A stretch of 64,000 nt of DNA from Acinetobacter bouvetii DSM 14964 = CIP 107468 (GCF_000368865.1 NZ_KB849729.1:112001-176000); one strand, 5' to 3'; shown: positions 9,300 through 18,273, numbered from the stretch's first letter. The notes: generated from the sequence alone by a model not told the origin. Made by a program: numbers and translations.

Positions 9300-10097
9300 T
9301 TATCTGTTTGCATGCAAGTTATCGGGATGGCTTTGAAAAATATTTGTCGTTGCTTTTAGGATAGCGAAAATAAGGCTGCCTGCTGTAAACATGCCCAAAA
9401 ATGCGCGGAAAAAATAATTAATAGATTTGCCGACATAGGCATATAAATCATGCACGAATGCCTCTGAATACATACTTTCAGCAAAATAGAAATAACTGGC
9501 AAGGCCCGCCAGCAGTGACAGTGCAGACAAAGCATGGACATAAATTTTGATATTGCGATGTACCGCCGACGGGCTGCGGTAATGCAAGTGATGGCGGTAG
9601 ATCATCCAGGCTAAAATTGGAAGCGCCAGCGCGGACATTCCAATCTGCAGTACACGGTGCAGGGGATAAGTGTGCTGAAAGAGATGAATCGGCTGCATCA
9701 GAATATCTTTAAATGCAAAGGTGCGAAAATCGACATGCGTCAGGCCATCCCAAATCAGGTGTGTGGATGTGCCCACAAGCAGCGCCACGATGAGGCTGAT
9801 GATAAAACCGCAAAACTGATTTAAGCCGTAAATTTTGAGCGGTTTGTTTAGGCCAGAAAAAGCGAACAGCATTGGGCGGTACAGGACATACCACAGCAAA
9901 CATAAAATCATTCCCAGCATGAGGTTCGGAAAGATTAAACCCGACCACTGATGTGAGCCGTCATAATCAGCATTGGTAAATAAGCGGAACAGATCAGGCG
10001 CCATTGTCCCAATCGCTAAGGCGGATATTGGCAAGCGGCCGCCTGTCAGCTTGGACAGCGGCGGCGCAAGAACAGCATGAGAAATGGTAAAAGGCAT
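9300..10097 (-). CDS. DUF4184 family integral membrane protein
   Basis: A 265-residue protein beginning M-P-F-T-I-S-H-A, with conserved polar residues in the first helices (His7, Asp35, His47) and five or six hydrophobic segments, as in DUF4184 proteins. The conserved His/Asp pattern resembles the membrane-bound metal-dependent hydrolase (YdjM/DUF457-like) group, but no activity is established. It is divergent from the znuD-like gene, with 149 bases between the starts containing a Zur operator. Whether Zur also controls this gene is unknown. The start is supported by the family's typical N-terminus. Confidence 0.75.
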   Translation of the reverse strand: MPFTISHAVLAPPLSKLTGGRLPISALAIGTMAPDLFRLFTNADYDGSHQWSGLIFPNLMLGMILCLLWYVLYRPMLFAFSGLNKPLKIYGLNQFCGFIISLIVALLVGTSTHLIWDGLTHVDFRTFAFKDILMQPIHLFQHTYPLHRVLQIGMSALALPILAWMIYRHHLHYRSPSAVHRNIKIYVHALSALSLLAGLASYFYFAESMYSEAFVHDLYAYVGKSINYFFRAFLGMFTAGSLIFAILKATTNIFQSHPDNLHANR

Positions 10098-10193
10098 TGA
10101 TTTAAAAATGAATCCTGAGGATTTGAGTGAGCAGTCAGCTCAGCAGTGTAATCGATGCAGGTTCTGGGGAATGTTTTTTATTGCAAAATTAAT

Positions 10194-10216
10194 GAAATGT
10201 TATATTATAACATTAA
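10194..10216 (+). promoter_or_regulatory. Zur operator (zinc-responsive repressor box)
   Basis: The sequence reads GA followed by the perfect palindrome AATGTTATA-T-TATAACATT (10196-10214). It matches the gammaproteobacterial Zur consensus (GAAATGTTATANTATAACATTTC) apart from the last bases. It lies 31 bases before the znuD-like start codon, a position where Zur-Zn would block the promoter. Confidence 0.9.
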
Positions 10217-10246
10217 TTTAAGAAGCAGCCTGTTTGAGCCCTGTCC

Positions 10247-12358
10247 ATGTCCTTTGAAAATATCTTTAAAAAAAATTTAATCACTGCATCCATTCTTATG
10301 GCCACAGCGCCTTTTGCTTTTGCAGATAATGCTCAGGCTCAAGCGCAGCAGCTGGAAACCATTCATGTGCAGGCGCATCCGCTAGAGCAGACCGCAGCGG
10401 ATTTTGCAGTTGCAGACAGTATTGTCAGTCAAAAAAAATTAGCTGAGCGGCCAGCAACCATTGGCGATGCTTTGGCGGGTGAATTGGGTGTGGCTTCTAA
10501 TCAATTTGGTGCGGGATCCAGCCGCCCCGTGATCCGCGGTCAGGATGGCCCGCGGGTTAAAGTGCTGCAGCATGCTTCAGAAACCGCAGATGTCTCTGCG
10601 CTGTCGCCAGACCATGCCGTGACCGTAGATCCGATTTTGGCCAAGCAAGTGGAGATTATCCGCGGCCCATCGACACTGCTGTATGGCGCCGGCAGTGTCG
10701 GCGGTTTGGTGAATGTCACGGATCAGAAAATTCCAACGCACATGCCGGACCAAGGCTATGAAGGCCAGGCAGGGCTGCGCTATAACTCGGGCAATGATGA
10801 AAAGCTGGCGAGTGCAGGTGTAACGGCAGCCTTAGGCGATCAGTTTGCAATCCGTGTTGAAGGATCAAAGCGCAAAGCCAATAATTACATTGCGCCGGAT
10901 TATGTGCATACGCATTCACATGAACATGATTTGGGCAATGGCGTGATCGAAGAACATGTCGAGCAGGTGCCGGAGCAGCGTGTAGACAATACTTTTGCAG
11001 AAGGGCAAACCGTGAATATTGGCGGTTCATGGATTCATGACCGCGGTTTTGTCGGCCTGTCTTACAGCCGCCGGGAAGATCAATACGGTTTGCCGGGCCA
11101 TAGCCATGAATATGAAAACTGCCATCCGCATGGCGATGAACTGGATTGTCATGCGCATGCTGCAGGCGGTGTCCATGATCATGACCATGATGAGGAAGAG
11201 CATGGCGGGCCATGGGTCGATTTAAAATCTGAACGCTATGACCTGCGCACCGAACTGGCGGAACCGTTTAAAGGCTTTCAAAAGCTGCGCGCGCACGCCA
11301 GCTTTACCGACTATAAGCATGATGAAGTTGAAGAAAGCGAAGTCATGACCACCTTTAAAAGCCAAGGTTATGATGCGCGTTTAGAGTTGGTGCATAATCC
11401 AATTGCAGATTGGGAAGGCGTGATTGGCGCGCAGTATAACCGTCAAAAGCTCAATATTACGGGTGAAGAGTCATTGATGAACCCCAATACCACAGAAAAG
11501 TGGAGCGTATTCGGGCTAGAGCATAAGCAAATCGGCGATTTTCATGTGGAATTAGGCGCCCGTGCGGATCAGCAGAAAATTGATATTGATTCAACGCAAA
11601 AAGATTTTAGCGATTATGCGATTTCCTATTCAGGCGCTGTGAATTGGGCCTTTGCGCCAGATTATAAATTGTCATTTGTCGCATCGCATCAAGAACGCTT
11701 GCCTTTGGCACAGGAGCTGTACGCCAACGGCAAGCACTTTGCCACCAATACTTATGAGCGCGGCAATGAAAATCTGGGTGCGGAAAAATCCAATAATCTC
11801 GAGCTGGGCCTGCACTATGAAGCGGACAAATTGGATTATCACGTGCATGTCTACCATAACTGGTATGACAGCTACATTTATGCAGCCACGACTGACCAGC
11901 ATGACAATTTCCGTTTAGTCGATTACACCCAGGATAAAGCCAAATTTTACGGCCTGGAAGCGGAAACCGGCTATCAAGTGAATGAGATGTATAAAATCGG
12001 CTTATTCGGCGATTATGTGCGCGGCAAAATTGACGGCGCCAATGCGCCGCGCGTGCCTGCAGGGCGCTTAGGCACAAAAGTCAATGCCGGCTTTGCCGAT
12101 GGCTGGACCGGCATGGCGGAATATTATCATGTCTTTCAGCAGGATAAATTTGCTGACTATGAGCAGGAAACGCAAGGCTACAATATGGTGAATGTGGGCC
12201 TGTCCTATGCTGGGCAATATGCGAAGGGCAATGATTACCGCGTGTATTTCAACGCCAACAACCTGCTGGATGATCAGGTCTATTCACATGCGTCTTTCTT
12301 ATCGAATATCCCTCAAATCGGCCGAAACTTTAGCGTAGGCGTTGAATTGGGTTTCTAA
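10247..12358 (+). CDS. znuD: TonB-dependent zinc receptor, ZnuD-like
   Basis: A 703-residue outer-membrane receptor for zinc or zinc complexes. The signal peptide ends near A-F-A-D (26-27). A plug domain follows (R-P-V-I-R-G-Q-D-G-P-R at 93-103, E-I-I-R-G-P-S-T-L-L-Y-G at 136-147), then a 22-strand-type barrel ending in a terminal Phe. Extracellular loops are strikingly His-rich: about 221-238 and about 285-320, the second with Cys292 and Cys301 and alternating H-D-H-D, typical of ZnuD metal-capture loops. A perfect Zur palindrome sits just upstream, so expression should rise under zinc limitation. The ribosome site before the ATG at 10247 is weak. A hairpin (GATTTGGC 12367-12374 / GCCAAATC 12387-12394) follows but has no T-run. 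Confidence 0.92.
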   Translation: MSFENIFKKNLITASILMATAPFAFADNAQAQAQQLETIHVQAHPLEQTAADFAVADSIVSQKKLAERPATIGDALAGELGVASNQFGAGSSRPVIRGQDGPRVKVLQHASETADVSALSPDHAVTVDPILAKQVEIIRGPSTLLYGAGSVGGLVNVTDQKIPTHMPDQGYEGQAGLRYNSGNDEKLASAGVTAALGDQFAIRVEGSKRKANNYIAPDYVHTHSHEHDLGNGVIEEHVEQVPEQRVDNTFAEGQTVNIGGSWIHDRGFVGLSYSRREDQYGLPGHSHEYENCHPHGDELDCHAHAAGGVHDHDHDEEEHGGPWVDLKSERYDLRTELAEPFKGFQKLRAHASFTDYKHDEVEESEVMTTFKSQGYDARLELVHNPIADWEGVIGAQYNRQKLNITGEESLMNPNTTEKWSVFGLEHKQIGDFHVELGARADQQKIDIDSTQKDFSDYAISYSGAVNWAFAPDYKLSFVASHQERLPLAQELYANGKHFATNTYERGNENLGAEKSNNLELGLHYEADKLDYHVHVYHNWYDSYIYAATTDQHDNFRLVDYTQDKAKFYGLEAETGYQVNEMYKIGLFGDYVRGKIDGANAPRVPAGRLGTKVNAGFADGWTGMAEYYHVFQQDKFADYEQETQGYNMVNVGLSYAGQYAKGNDYRVYFNANNLLDDQVYSHASFLSNIPQIGRNFSVGVELGF

Positions 12359-12461
12359 GTCTTCTTGATTTGGCTTGCAGCCGCAGGCCAAATCACAGAA
12401 ATCCTCTTGAAAATTCGCATGATAAAACCTAGTCTGAGCTCATTGGATTAGGTTTTTTATT

Positions 12462-13925
12462 ATGCGTATTATTGAGCGAATTCACAGCAAGTTAAATTGG
12501 TCACGCCGCCAATACTTTGGTGTTGTGATTGGTTTACTGGCCCTGGGCTATCTTTCTTCTGCAATTTATCAGGTCTATAAGCCCTTGCCGGAGGGTTTGA
12601 ATTACACAGGCAAATTGAGGCATGCCAAGGTGCAGTTTACCGCGGATCAAAGCTATCTGGATGCCGAAGGCAAGCAGCGGCTCGATCAGCAGATTTTCAA
12701 GCAGATGCTGAGTTTGATTGATCAGGCGCAGACCACAATTGTACTGGATATGTTCCTGTTTAATCAGGAAGTTGGAAATTCTAAAATTAAGCATCAGGCG
12801 CTGATGCAGCAATTGACGGATGCGCTGATTGAAAAACGCAAATACAATCCGAATATCGAAATCAAATTTATTACCGACCCGATCAATTCCGTTTATGGCG
12901 GGGTATACGCTGAACAGTATCATCAGCTGCGCCAAGCTGGCATTGATGTCATTGAAACTGATTTAACGCCACTGCGCGCCTCAAATCCCGCATGGTCTGG
13001 CTTTTGGTATTTATGCTGTCAGGGCGTTGGCAACAATGCTGAAAAAGGCTGGCTGCCGAACCCCTTTGGCCGTGAAAAAATTACTGTCCGCAGCTATATG
13101 GATTTGTTTAATTTCAAAGCCAATCACCGCAAGAGCATCGTGGTGGATACTGCAGAAGGCTGGAAAACCTTAGTCACGTCGATGAATCCGCATGACGGCA
13201 GTTCGCGCCATTCCAATGTGGCGCTGACAGTGACGGGCAATACCGCCATTGATGTGCTAAAAACGGAGCAGTCTGTCGGCATCATGTCCAAAGCCAGTAT
13301 GCCTGTGGTGATTATGGGGGAGTTTGAGGATGCAAAAGATCAGCCGCAAGTGCAGGTGCTGACTGAAAAGGCCATTTATGATGCCGTATTGAAATTAATT
13401 GATTCTGCGCAGCCCACAGAGCAGATTGATTTGGCCATGTTCTATCTGTCAGAACGCAAAATTGTCAAAGGCCTGATCGCTGCGCATCAACGCGGTGTCA
13501 ATGTCCGCGTGCTGCTGGACCCGAATAAAGATGCGTTTGGCCGTCAAAAAAATGGCATTCCGAACCGTCAGGTGGCGTCAGAGCTGAATGATGCTGGTGT
13601 AGCGGTACGCTGGTGCGATACTCGGGGCGAACAGTGCCACAGCAAAATGATTTTGAAAACGGGCGCGCAGCAGGCGGAATTGATTTTAGGCTCGGCCAAC
13701 TTTACTGCCCGCAATCTGAAAAACTATAATTTGGAAACAGATTTCCGGGTGCTCGGCAAGCCTCAAGATGCGGTGTTTAAAGATGCGCAGCAGTATTTTG
13801 ACAGCTCATGGGCGAATTTGAATAGCCGTCAAATCAGTGTGCCATATCCTAAATATGCCGACGAATCGAAGCTGAAATATGCGCTGTACCGCTTTATGGA
13901 GTGGAGCGGGCTGTCGACGTTTTAA
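12462..13925 (+). CDS. Phospholipase D-like (cardiolipin synthase type) membrane-anchored protein
   Basis: A 487-residue protein with one N-terminal membrane anchor (about 18-37) and two PLD domains. The first HKD motif is H-R-K-S-I-V-V-D, complete for H-x-K-x4-D, but its partner G-S-x-N reads T-S-M-N. The second is H-S-K-M-I-L-K-T, lacking the Asp, yet followed by a normal G-S-A-N-F-T. Both catalytic His-Lys pairs are kept, so phosphatidyl transfer or hydrolysis is plausible. Cardiolipin synthases and bacterial phospholipases D share this architecture. Start ATG at 12462 follows an A/T-rich leader. The 103-base gap to znuD suggests separate transcription. Substrate not determinable. Confidence 0.75.
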   Translation: MRIIERIHSKLNWSRRQYFGVVIGLLALGYLSSAIYQVYKPLPEGLNYTGKLRHAKVQFTADQSYLDAEGKQRLDQQIFKQMLSLIDQAQTTIVLDMFLFNQEVGNSKIKHQALMQQLTDALIEKRKYNPNIEIKFITDPINSVYGGVYAEQYHQLRQAGIDVIETDLTPLRASNPAWSGFWYLCCQGVGNNAEKGWLPNPFGREKITVRSYMDLFNFKANHRKSIVVDTAEGWKTLVTSMNPHDGSSRHSNVALTVTGNTAIDVLKTEQSVGIMSKASMPVVIMGEFEDAKDQPQVQVLTEKAIYDAVLKLIDSAQPTEQIDLAMFYLSERKIVKGLIAAHQRGVNVRVLLDPNKDAFGRQKNGIPNRQVASELNDAGVAVRWCDTRGEQCHSKMILKTGAQQAELILGSANFTARNLKNYNLETDFRVLGKPQDAVFKDAQQYFDSSWANLNSRQISVPYPKYADESKLKYALYRFMEWSGLSTF

Positions 13926-13963
13926 TTTTTCCCTCATCCCAACCTTCGCCCAAAGGGAGAAGG

Positions 13964-14000
13964 AGTTCCCTCTCCTTTCAGGAGAGGGTTAGGGAGAGGT
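13964..14000 (+). repeat. 37-bp intergenic repeat, copy A
   Basis: This 37-base element starts AGTTCCCTCTCC and ends TTAGGGAGAGGT and contains the internal hairpin CCCTCTCCT / AGGAGAGGG. It is matched 36/37 by the reverse complement of 15109-15145. A related imperfect stretch precedes it from 13930. It lies between the convergent PLD-like gene and the 14016 gene. Confidence 0.85.
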
Positions 14001-14015
14001 GTATTCAGCAATTTC

Positions 14016-14474
14016 TTAATTCTTCGGCTCAGGATTGGGCGGCAACATCTGATCTAAATCTTTGTCGCTGATTTTGTCCAGTTCATGCAAATCGGTTTTG
14101 ATTTTCCATTTACTTTCATCTTCCACTGGATTGGGCAGGCGCGCTTCGAGCCAGTCACAGACCACGTCTGGCGGGAAATCGGCATGGTTGCATTGAATGA
14201 CCCAAGCCAGAAACTCTTTGGCTTCACCATTCATATAGGGCGGCGGTGAAACGGGCAAAAATTGTGTCGGCAGGCGTTCATTTTTAGAGATGTAATTCAG
14301 GACATGCCCCAATTCCTGCACGGTTTGCCATGCCAGCGGGTGTTCAATATTAATTTGAAATTTGAACCACCAGGCCTTTTGGCCATCGGTGCCATAAGCA
14401 TCAATTAAATTCTTCTGCACACTTGGAAGCTTGCAGAAATATTCATACAGCCGATCAAAACTCAGTTCTGCCAC
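14016..14474 (-). CDS. Conserved hypothetical cytoplasmic protein
   Basis: A 152-residue acidic protein with no signal peptide and no membrane segment. It is rich in aromatic residues (for example A-W-W-F-K-F and F-L-A-W-V) and has a Pro/Asp-rich C-terminal tail. No family was recognised. It stands alone between two copies of an inverted 37-bp repeat and is divergent from the secreted protein gene at 14658. Its length, ordinary codon use and a start near a purine-rich leader support a real gene. A role cannot be proposed from the sequence. Confidence 0.65.
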   Translation of the reverse strand: MAELSFDRLYEYFCKLPSVQKNLIDAYGTDGQKAWWFKFQINIEHPLAWQTVQELGHVLNYISKNERLPTQFLPVSPPPYMNGEAKEFLAWVIQCNHADFPPDVVCDWLEARLPNPVEDESKWKIKTDLHELDKISDKDLDQMLPPNPEPKN

Positions 14475-14657
14475 AATGGATGACTCAGTAACAAAAATGG
14501 CATTCTAGCATAAGCCATTGCATTTCTTAATTTGTCTGCGCCGATGAACAGAGTATTTCGCTGCTTTACAAAACTTTGCATTCGCTGGATTTTTATTCAC
14601 TTTCTATCTTAAACTGGGGAGTAAAATAAAGCATAAATACTGTGTTTGGAGTTCCGC

Positions 14658-15098
14658 ATGAAAGCAACAATTGCATGGGCTGCCGGCTGCTTAATGTTCT
14701 TAGGTGCATCCGCTTCAGCGATGGCGGAAAATCAATGGGGGAATTACCGCGGTGTGGATACTTCAAAGCAGCACCGCCCGCCATTTCATCAAAATGGCTA
14801 CCCGAATGACCGTCCAAACTATCCGAACCGCCCGTATCCGGGCCGGCCGCCTTACCCAAACCGGCCCTATCCTCCGCAAATCAATAATGGCGTCAGCATT
14901 CACTATCAGGCGCCAACGACCATTATTCAAAACTCTCAAAGCTACAGCTGGGTGAATGGAGACCCGAATGTGGCGCATATTGAAAGCTCTACGCAGTCGG
15001 TCATTACGGATTGGCGCCGTATCGGGCTGCCTGCGCCGCCTACCGGCATGTACTGGATTTTTGAAAATGGCCGTTATGTTTTGGTGCCGAACCGTTAA
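14658..15098 (+). CDS. Secreted proline/tyrosine-rich protein, unknown function
   Basis: From the ATG at 14658 this is a 146-residue protein with a clear signal peptide (M-K-A-T-I-A then a hydrophobic core, cut after A-S-A-M-A). GGAG at 14648-14651 is placed correctly for this start; an in-frame TTG at 14646 overlaps that site and is unlikely. The mature N-terminus carries short repeats of Y-P-N-R-P / P-Y-P-G-R-P type (about 45-75), a low-complexity Pro/Tyr/Asn/Arg region. A compact domain ends in Y-W-I-F-E-N-G-R-Y-V-L-V-P. Probably periplasmic or surface-exposed. No family identified. Confidence 0.7.
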   Translation: MKATIAWAAGCLMFLGASASAMAENQWGNYRGVDTSKQHRPPFHQNGYPNDRPNYPNRPYPGRPPYPNRPYPPQINNGVSIHYQAPTTIIQNSQSYSWVNGDPNVAHIESSTQSVITDWRRIGLPAPPTGMYWIFENGRYVLVPNR

Positions 15099-15108
15099 GT
15101 TTTTTATA

Positions 15109-15145
15109 ACCTCTCCCTAACCCTCTCCTAAAAGGAGAGGGAACT
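15109..15145 (-). repeat. 37-bp intergenic repeat, copy B (inverted relative to copy A)
   Basis: The reverse complement of this stretch equals copy A (13964-14000) at 36 of 37 positions. The single difference is C in copy A and T here. It is internally palindromic (CCCTCTCCT / AGGAGAGGG). It lies between the convergent secreted-protein gene and psiE, so the two copies bracket a 1.1-kb two-gene segment. Confidence 0.85.
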
Positions 15146-15153
15146 GTCAGATT

Positions 15154-15651
15154 CTAAGCAAGCTCATCATCCTGCGGGCGCGGGGTTTTGCCTTCTGGAA
15201 GCGGTTTGTCTGAATGCTTGTCACGGATCACCGATGGGAATGTCCATGACGCATAGCGGACAATCAAAATAGCGACGGCTAAAATTAAAATCGAGCCGGT
15301 AATAATCACCAGATCCATATCGGCTTTATGATCGTGCTGAATGTCTGAAATCAGCAGGCGGGTCAGGGCGGTAATGGCAATATAGATCAGGAAGCGCACA
15401 GGCATATGGTTGGTTTTAAAATAGATGCCCACCATCGCGCCGAGCTCTAAATAAATAAACAGCAGAAGAATATCATCAATGGTTGCGAACTGTTTCACCG
15501 TCAATATTTCAAACACGGTATGGCCCGCAGACCAAATGACCATACAGCCAATAATAAATAATGCGATGTAGTGAAAGCTTTCTACGGCAATATTGCCAAA
15601 ACGGTCGAGGAGGGTTTCAATTTTTTCTATCTTGGGATCACGGTGGGTCAT
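15154..15651 (-). CDS. psiE: PsiE-family phosphate-starvation-inducible membrane protein
   Basis: A 165-residue protein with a short cytoplasmic N-terminus and about four transmembrane helices (roughly 28-48, 58-80, 85-103, 112-133). The conserved Y-L-E-L-G-A-M-V-G-I-Y-F-K-T-N-H-M-P-V-R-F signature region of the PsiE family is at about 67-87. PsiE is induced by phosphate starvation in E. coli, but its molecular role is unknown. The C-terminal tail is polar and Pro/Asp-rich. No PhoB box was identified in the 147-base upstream gap. It sits alone, convergent with the secreted-protein gene. Confidence 0.85.
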   Translation of the reverse strand: MTHRDPKIEKIETLLDRFGNIAVESFHYIALFIIGCMVIWSAGHTVFEILTVKQFATIDDILLLFIYLELGAMVGIYFKTNHMPVRFLIYIAITALTRLLISDIQHDHKADMDLVIITGSILILAVAILIVRYASWTFPSVIRDKHSDKPLPEGKTPRPQDDELA

Positions 15652-15798
15652 GTTTCCTCCTATTTTTCTTTACGGTTCTCATTCATTTAAACATAAGCAA
15701 ATTTCATGCACATGAATAGGAAAAGATGTTTTTTTGATATAAAAATCATGTTTTTTAATGTTATGTTGTTGTGGTTTTACCAGTCTTGAGAATAAAAA

Positions 15799-16428
15799 AT
15801 GTATTTGCCCGCGCATTTTCAGCAGGAAAATTTAACTGAGCTTTTTGACTGCATTGAAGCGAATCCATTCGCCAGTGTGATGGTGGTGCATGAGGGTGAA
15901 ATTGAAGCCAATCATATTCCGCTGGAACTGGACCGTTCAGCAGGCGCAAAGGGGATGCTTCGAGGACATATTGCCAAAGCCAATCCCTTATCTGCTTTGC
16001 TGGAAAATGCGCTATCGGCTTATGTGATTTTTCATGCCGATCAAGCCTACATTTCTCCAAATTGGTATGCGGGTAAACAGGAGCATCACCGAGTCGTGCC
16101 GACGTGGAATTACCGTGTGGTGCATGTCAAAGGCATGATCCGTAAAGTCACGGATGAAAAACATTTGCGCGGGATTTTGGCGCGATTGACCCGCCAGCAT
16201 GAAGCCGCTCAGCCTGTGCCGTGGAAAATGGGCGATGCGCCAAATGATTTTATAGCAGAGCAATTAGAGAAGATTGTTGCAATTGAGATTGAAATCGCTT
16301 CAATCATCGGCAAGTTTAAGGTCAGTCAAAATCGAAGCGCTGCAGATGCTGAAAGGGTAGCGAAGGCTTTGGAAACGTCAAATCCTGAAATGGCGGAGTC
16401 GGTGAGGAAGTTTTACCCAAAGGAATAA
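15799..16428 (+). CDS. FMN-binding PaiB-family protein (negative transcriptional regulator)
   Basis: A 209-residue split-barrel flavin-binding protein starting M-Y-L-P-x-H-F. The family signature S-P-N-W-Y-x-G-K and V-V-P-T-W-N-Y (about 76-98) marks the PaiB/FMN-bd_2 family. Bacillus PaiB is annotated as a negative regulator of sporulation and protease genes; in Gram-negatives the role is unproven, and FMN or heme binding is the safer inference. It is monocistronic, followed by a strong terminator at 16441-16468. The promoter region (15652-15798) is AT-rich. Confidence 0.85.
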   Translation: MYLPAHFQQENLTELFDCIEANPFASVMVVHEGEIEANHIPLELDRSAGAKGMLRGHIAKANPLSALLENALSAYVIFHADQAYISPNWYAGKQEHHRVVPTWNYRVVHVKGMIRKVTDEKHLRGILARLTRQHEAAQPVPWKMGDAPNDFIAEQLEKIVAIEIEIASIIGKFKVSQNRSAADAERVAKALETSNPEMAESVRKFYPKE

Positions 16429-16440
16429 TCATACCGTTAA

Positions 16441-16468
16441 AAAACGCCCGACGTATCGGGCGTTTTTT
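16441..16468. terminator. Bidirectional rho-independent terminator
   Basis: AAAACGCCCG (16441-16450) and CGGGCGTTTT form a 10-bp stem around a 6-base loop, with T-runs on both strands. It ends the plus-strand PaiB gene and the minus-strand acyl-CoA dehydrogenase gene. Confidence 0.9.
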
Positions 16469-16491
16469 AACTTCGCAGACTTGGATGAAAA

Positions 16492-18273
16492 TTAAGCCTG
16501 ATTGGTGAAGTAATCTTCAGAGAAGTTCATGATGACTTCTGGGCCAGCTTTTATTTTGGTAATGCGCATTGCCAATTCAGGCAGAATGCGCTGTACAAAG
16601 TACAAGGCAAGCGACAGTTTGTTTTGATAGAACTCGCCGTCTTTATCTTTCGCTGCATTGGCAATGCGGGCAAACATATAAGAGAAGCTCAATAGGCCGA
16701 CAGCATGCAGGTAATCTACCGCTGCAGAGTTAGAGAACTCGATGTTTTCACGCGCTGCAGACAATACATACTGCGTTACCGACTCTACTTCAGCCGCTGC
16801 ATCTAAAGTCGCATCTTTAATAAAGTTTAGGTCAGCATCTAAGCCGTTGGTGAAATCACGGATTTCCTGAATATATTCCGCAATAAATTCGCCATTGCAC
16901 TTAATGGTCTTACGGCCGATTAAATCCTGTGACTGAACACCATTGGTGCCTTCGTAAATTTGCGCAATACGCAGATCGCGAACACACTGTTCCATGCCCC
17001 ATTCACGGATAAAGCCGTGGCCGCCAAAGACCATCTGTGCATCAATCACTGCGTCAAAAGCGGTGTCTGTCAAATATGCTTTCGCAATTGGCGTAAGCAA
17101 TGCAACGCGGTCATTGGCTTTTTTTACCGCTTCAGCATCTGTAGAGAACTTGGTGATGTCCAGCTGCTGGCCGACATACACGGCAAATGCGCGTGACGCT
17201 TCATTGTTGGCACGGGCATTCAATAGCATGCGGCGTACATCGCCATGAACCAAAATGCTGTCCGCAGGCTTAGCAGGCGATTGCACACCAGACGCGCTGC
17301 GGCCCTGCAGGCGGTCTGTCGCGTACTGCGCCGCATTTTGGTAGGCAAATTCAGAAGCGCCTAGGCCTTGAATCCCCATCGACAGGCGTTCGTAGTTCAT
17401 CATTACGAACATGGCTGCCAGGCCTTCATTCTCTTTACCCACCAAGTAGCCTTTGGCGCCGTCAAAGTTCATCACGCAAGTTGCAGACGCTTTGATGCCC
17501 ATCTTGTGTTCAATTGAACCTGGGCCAGCCGCATTGCGTTCACCTAAAGAACCGTCAGCATTGACAAGGAATTTCGGCACGATGAATAATGAAATACCGC
17601 GTGAACCCGCAGGCGCATCCGGTGTTTTGGCTAAAACAAGGTGAATAATGTTTTCAGCAAGATCGTGGTCACCGCCGGTAATAAAGATTTTGGTGCCTGT
17701 AATATTATAGGTGCCGTCTTCATTGCGTTCAGCTTTGGTTTTAATAATGCCTAAGTCTGTACCTGCATGCGGTTCCGTTAAGCACATGGTGCCTGACCAT
17801 TCACCTGAATAAATTTTTGGCAGGTAAGTTTCTTTTTGCTCTTGCGATGCATAGCTGTTTAAGGCCATGCCTGCACCGACAGAAAGCAGCGGGTAGAGCA
17901 TGAATGATGGGTTGGTTGCGAACAGCATTTCGTCTGCAAGCACGGTCAGCATTTTCGGCATGCCTTGGCCGCCCCATTCTTCGTCAGCCGCCAAGCCAAT
18001 CCAGCCGCCTTCCGCATATTGCTTAAACGCTTCTTTAAAGCCAGCAGGTGTGGTTACATTGCCATCGCTGTATGTTGCGCCTTCTTCATCGCCCGTACGG
18101 TTCAGCGGATGAGTCACATTTTGAGCAAACTTCGCCATTTCTTCAAGAATTGCTTCAGCAGTGGCGGCATCGACATGCGCAAGGTTTTCATTGGCTTGCC
18201 AGAACTTTTCTGCATTAAAAACATCATTCAAGATGAACTTCATATCAGCAAGAGGCGCGTTATAAATTGGCAT
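16492..18273 (-). CDS. Acyl-CoA dehydrogenase with C-terminal extension (DmdC-like)
   Basis: A 593-residue flavoprotein of the large acyl-CoA dehydrogenase subgroup. It has N-terminal helices, the C-L-T-E-P-H-A-G-T-D-L-G middle-domain motif near 165, the G-T-K-I-F-I-T-G-G-D-H-D segment near 195, the Y-E-G-T-N-G-V-Q motif near 440 and a C-terminal helical extension. It would oxidise acyl-CoA to enoyl-CoA with FAD, passing electrons to ETF, in fatty acid beta-oxidation. The 3-methylmercaptopropionyl-CoA dehydrogenase DmdC belongs to the same subgroup, so chain-length preference is uncertain. It is a paralogue of the gene immediately upstream (18456-20258), separated from it by a terminator and its own promoter region. 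Confidence 0.9.
   Translation of the reverse strand: MPIYNAPLADMKFILNDVFNAEKFWQANENLAHVDAATAEAILEEMAKFAQNVTHPLNRTGDEEGATYSDGNVTTPAGFKEAFKQYAEGGWIGLAADEEWGGQGMPKMLTVLADEMLFATNPSFMLYPLLSVGAGMALNSYASQEQKETYLPKIYSGEWSGTMCLTEPHAGTDLGIIKTKAERNEDGTYNITGTKIFITGGDHDLAENIIHLVLAKTPDAPAGSRGISLFIVPKFLVNADGSLGERNAAGPGSIEHKMGIKASATCVMNFDGAKGYLVGKENEGLAAMFVMMNYERLSMGIQGLGASEFAYQNAAQYATDRLQGRSASGVQSPAKPADSILVHGDVRRMLLNARANNEASRAFAVYVGQQLDITKFSTDAEAVKKANDRVALLTPIAKAYLTDTAFDAVIDAQMVFGGHGFIREWGMEQCVRDLRIAQIYEGTNGVQSQDLIGRKTIKCNGEFIAEYIQEIRDFTNGLDADLNFIKDATLDAAAEVESVTQYVLSAARENIEFSNSAAVDYLHAVGLLSFSYMFARIANAAKDKDGEFYQNKLSLALYFVQRILPELAMRITKIKAGPEVIMNFSEDYFTNQA

Noticed and set aside
12367..12394. Hairpin after znuD as a rho-independent terminator
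   Set aside because: A perfect 8-bp stem exists but no T-run follows on the plus strand; kept only as a hairpin remark.
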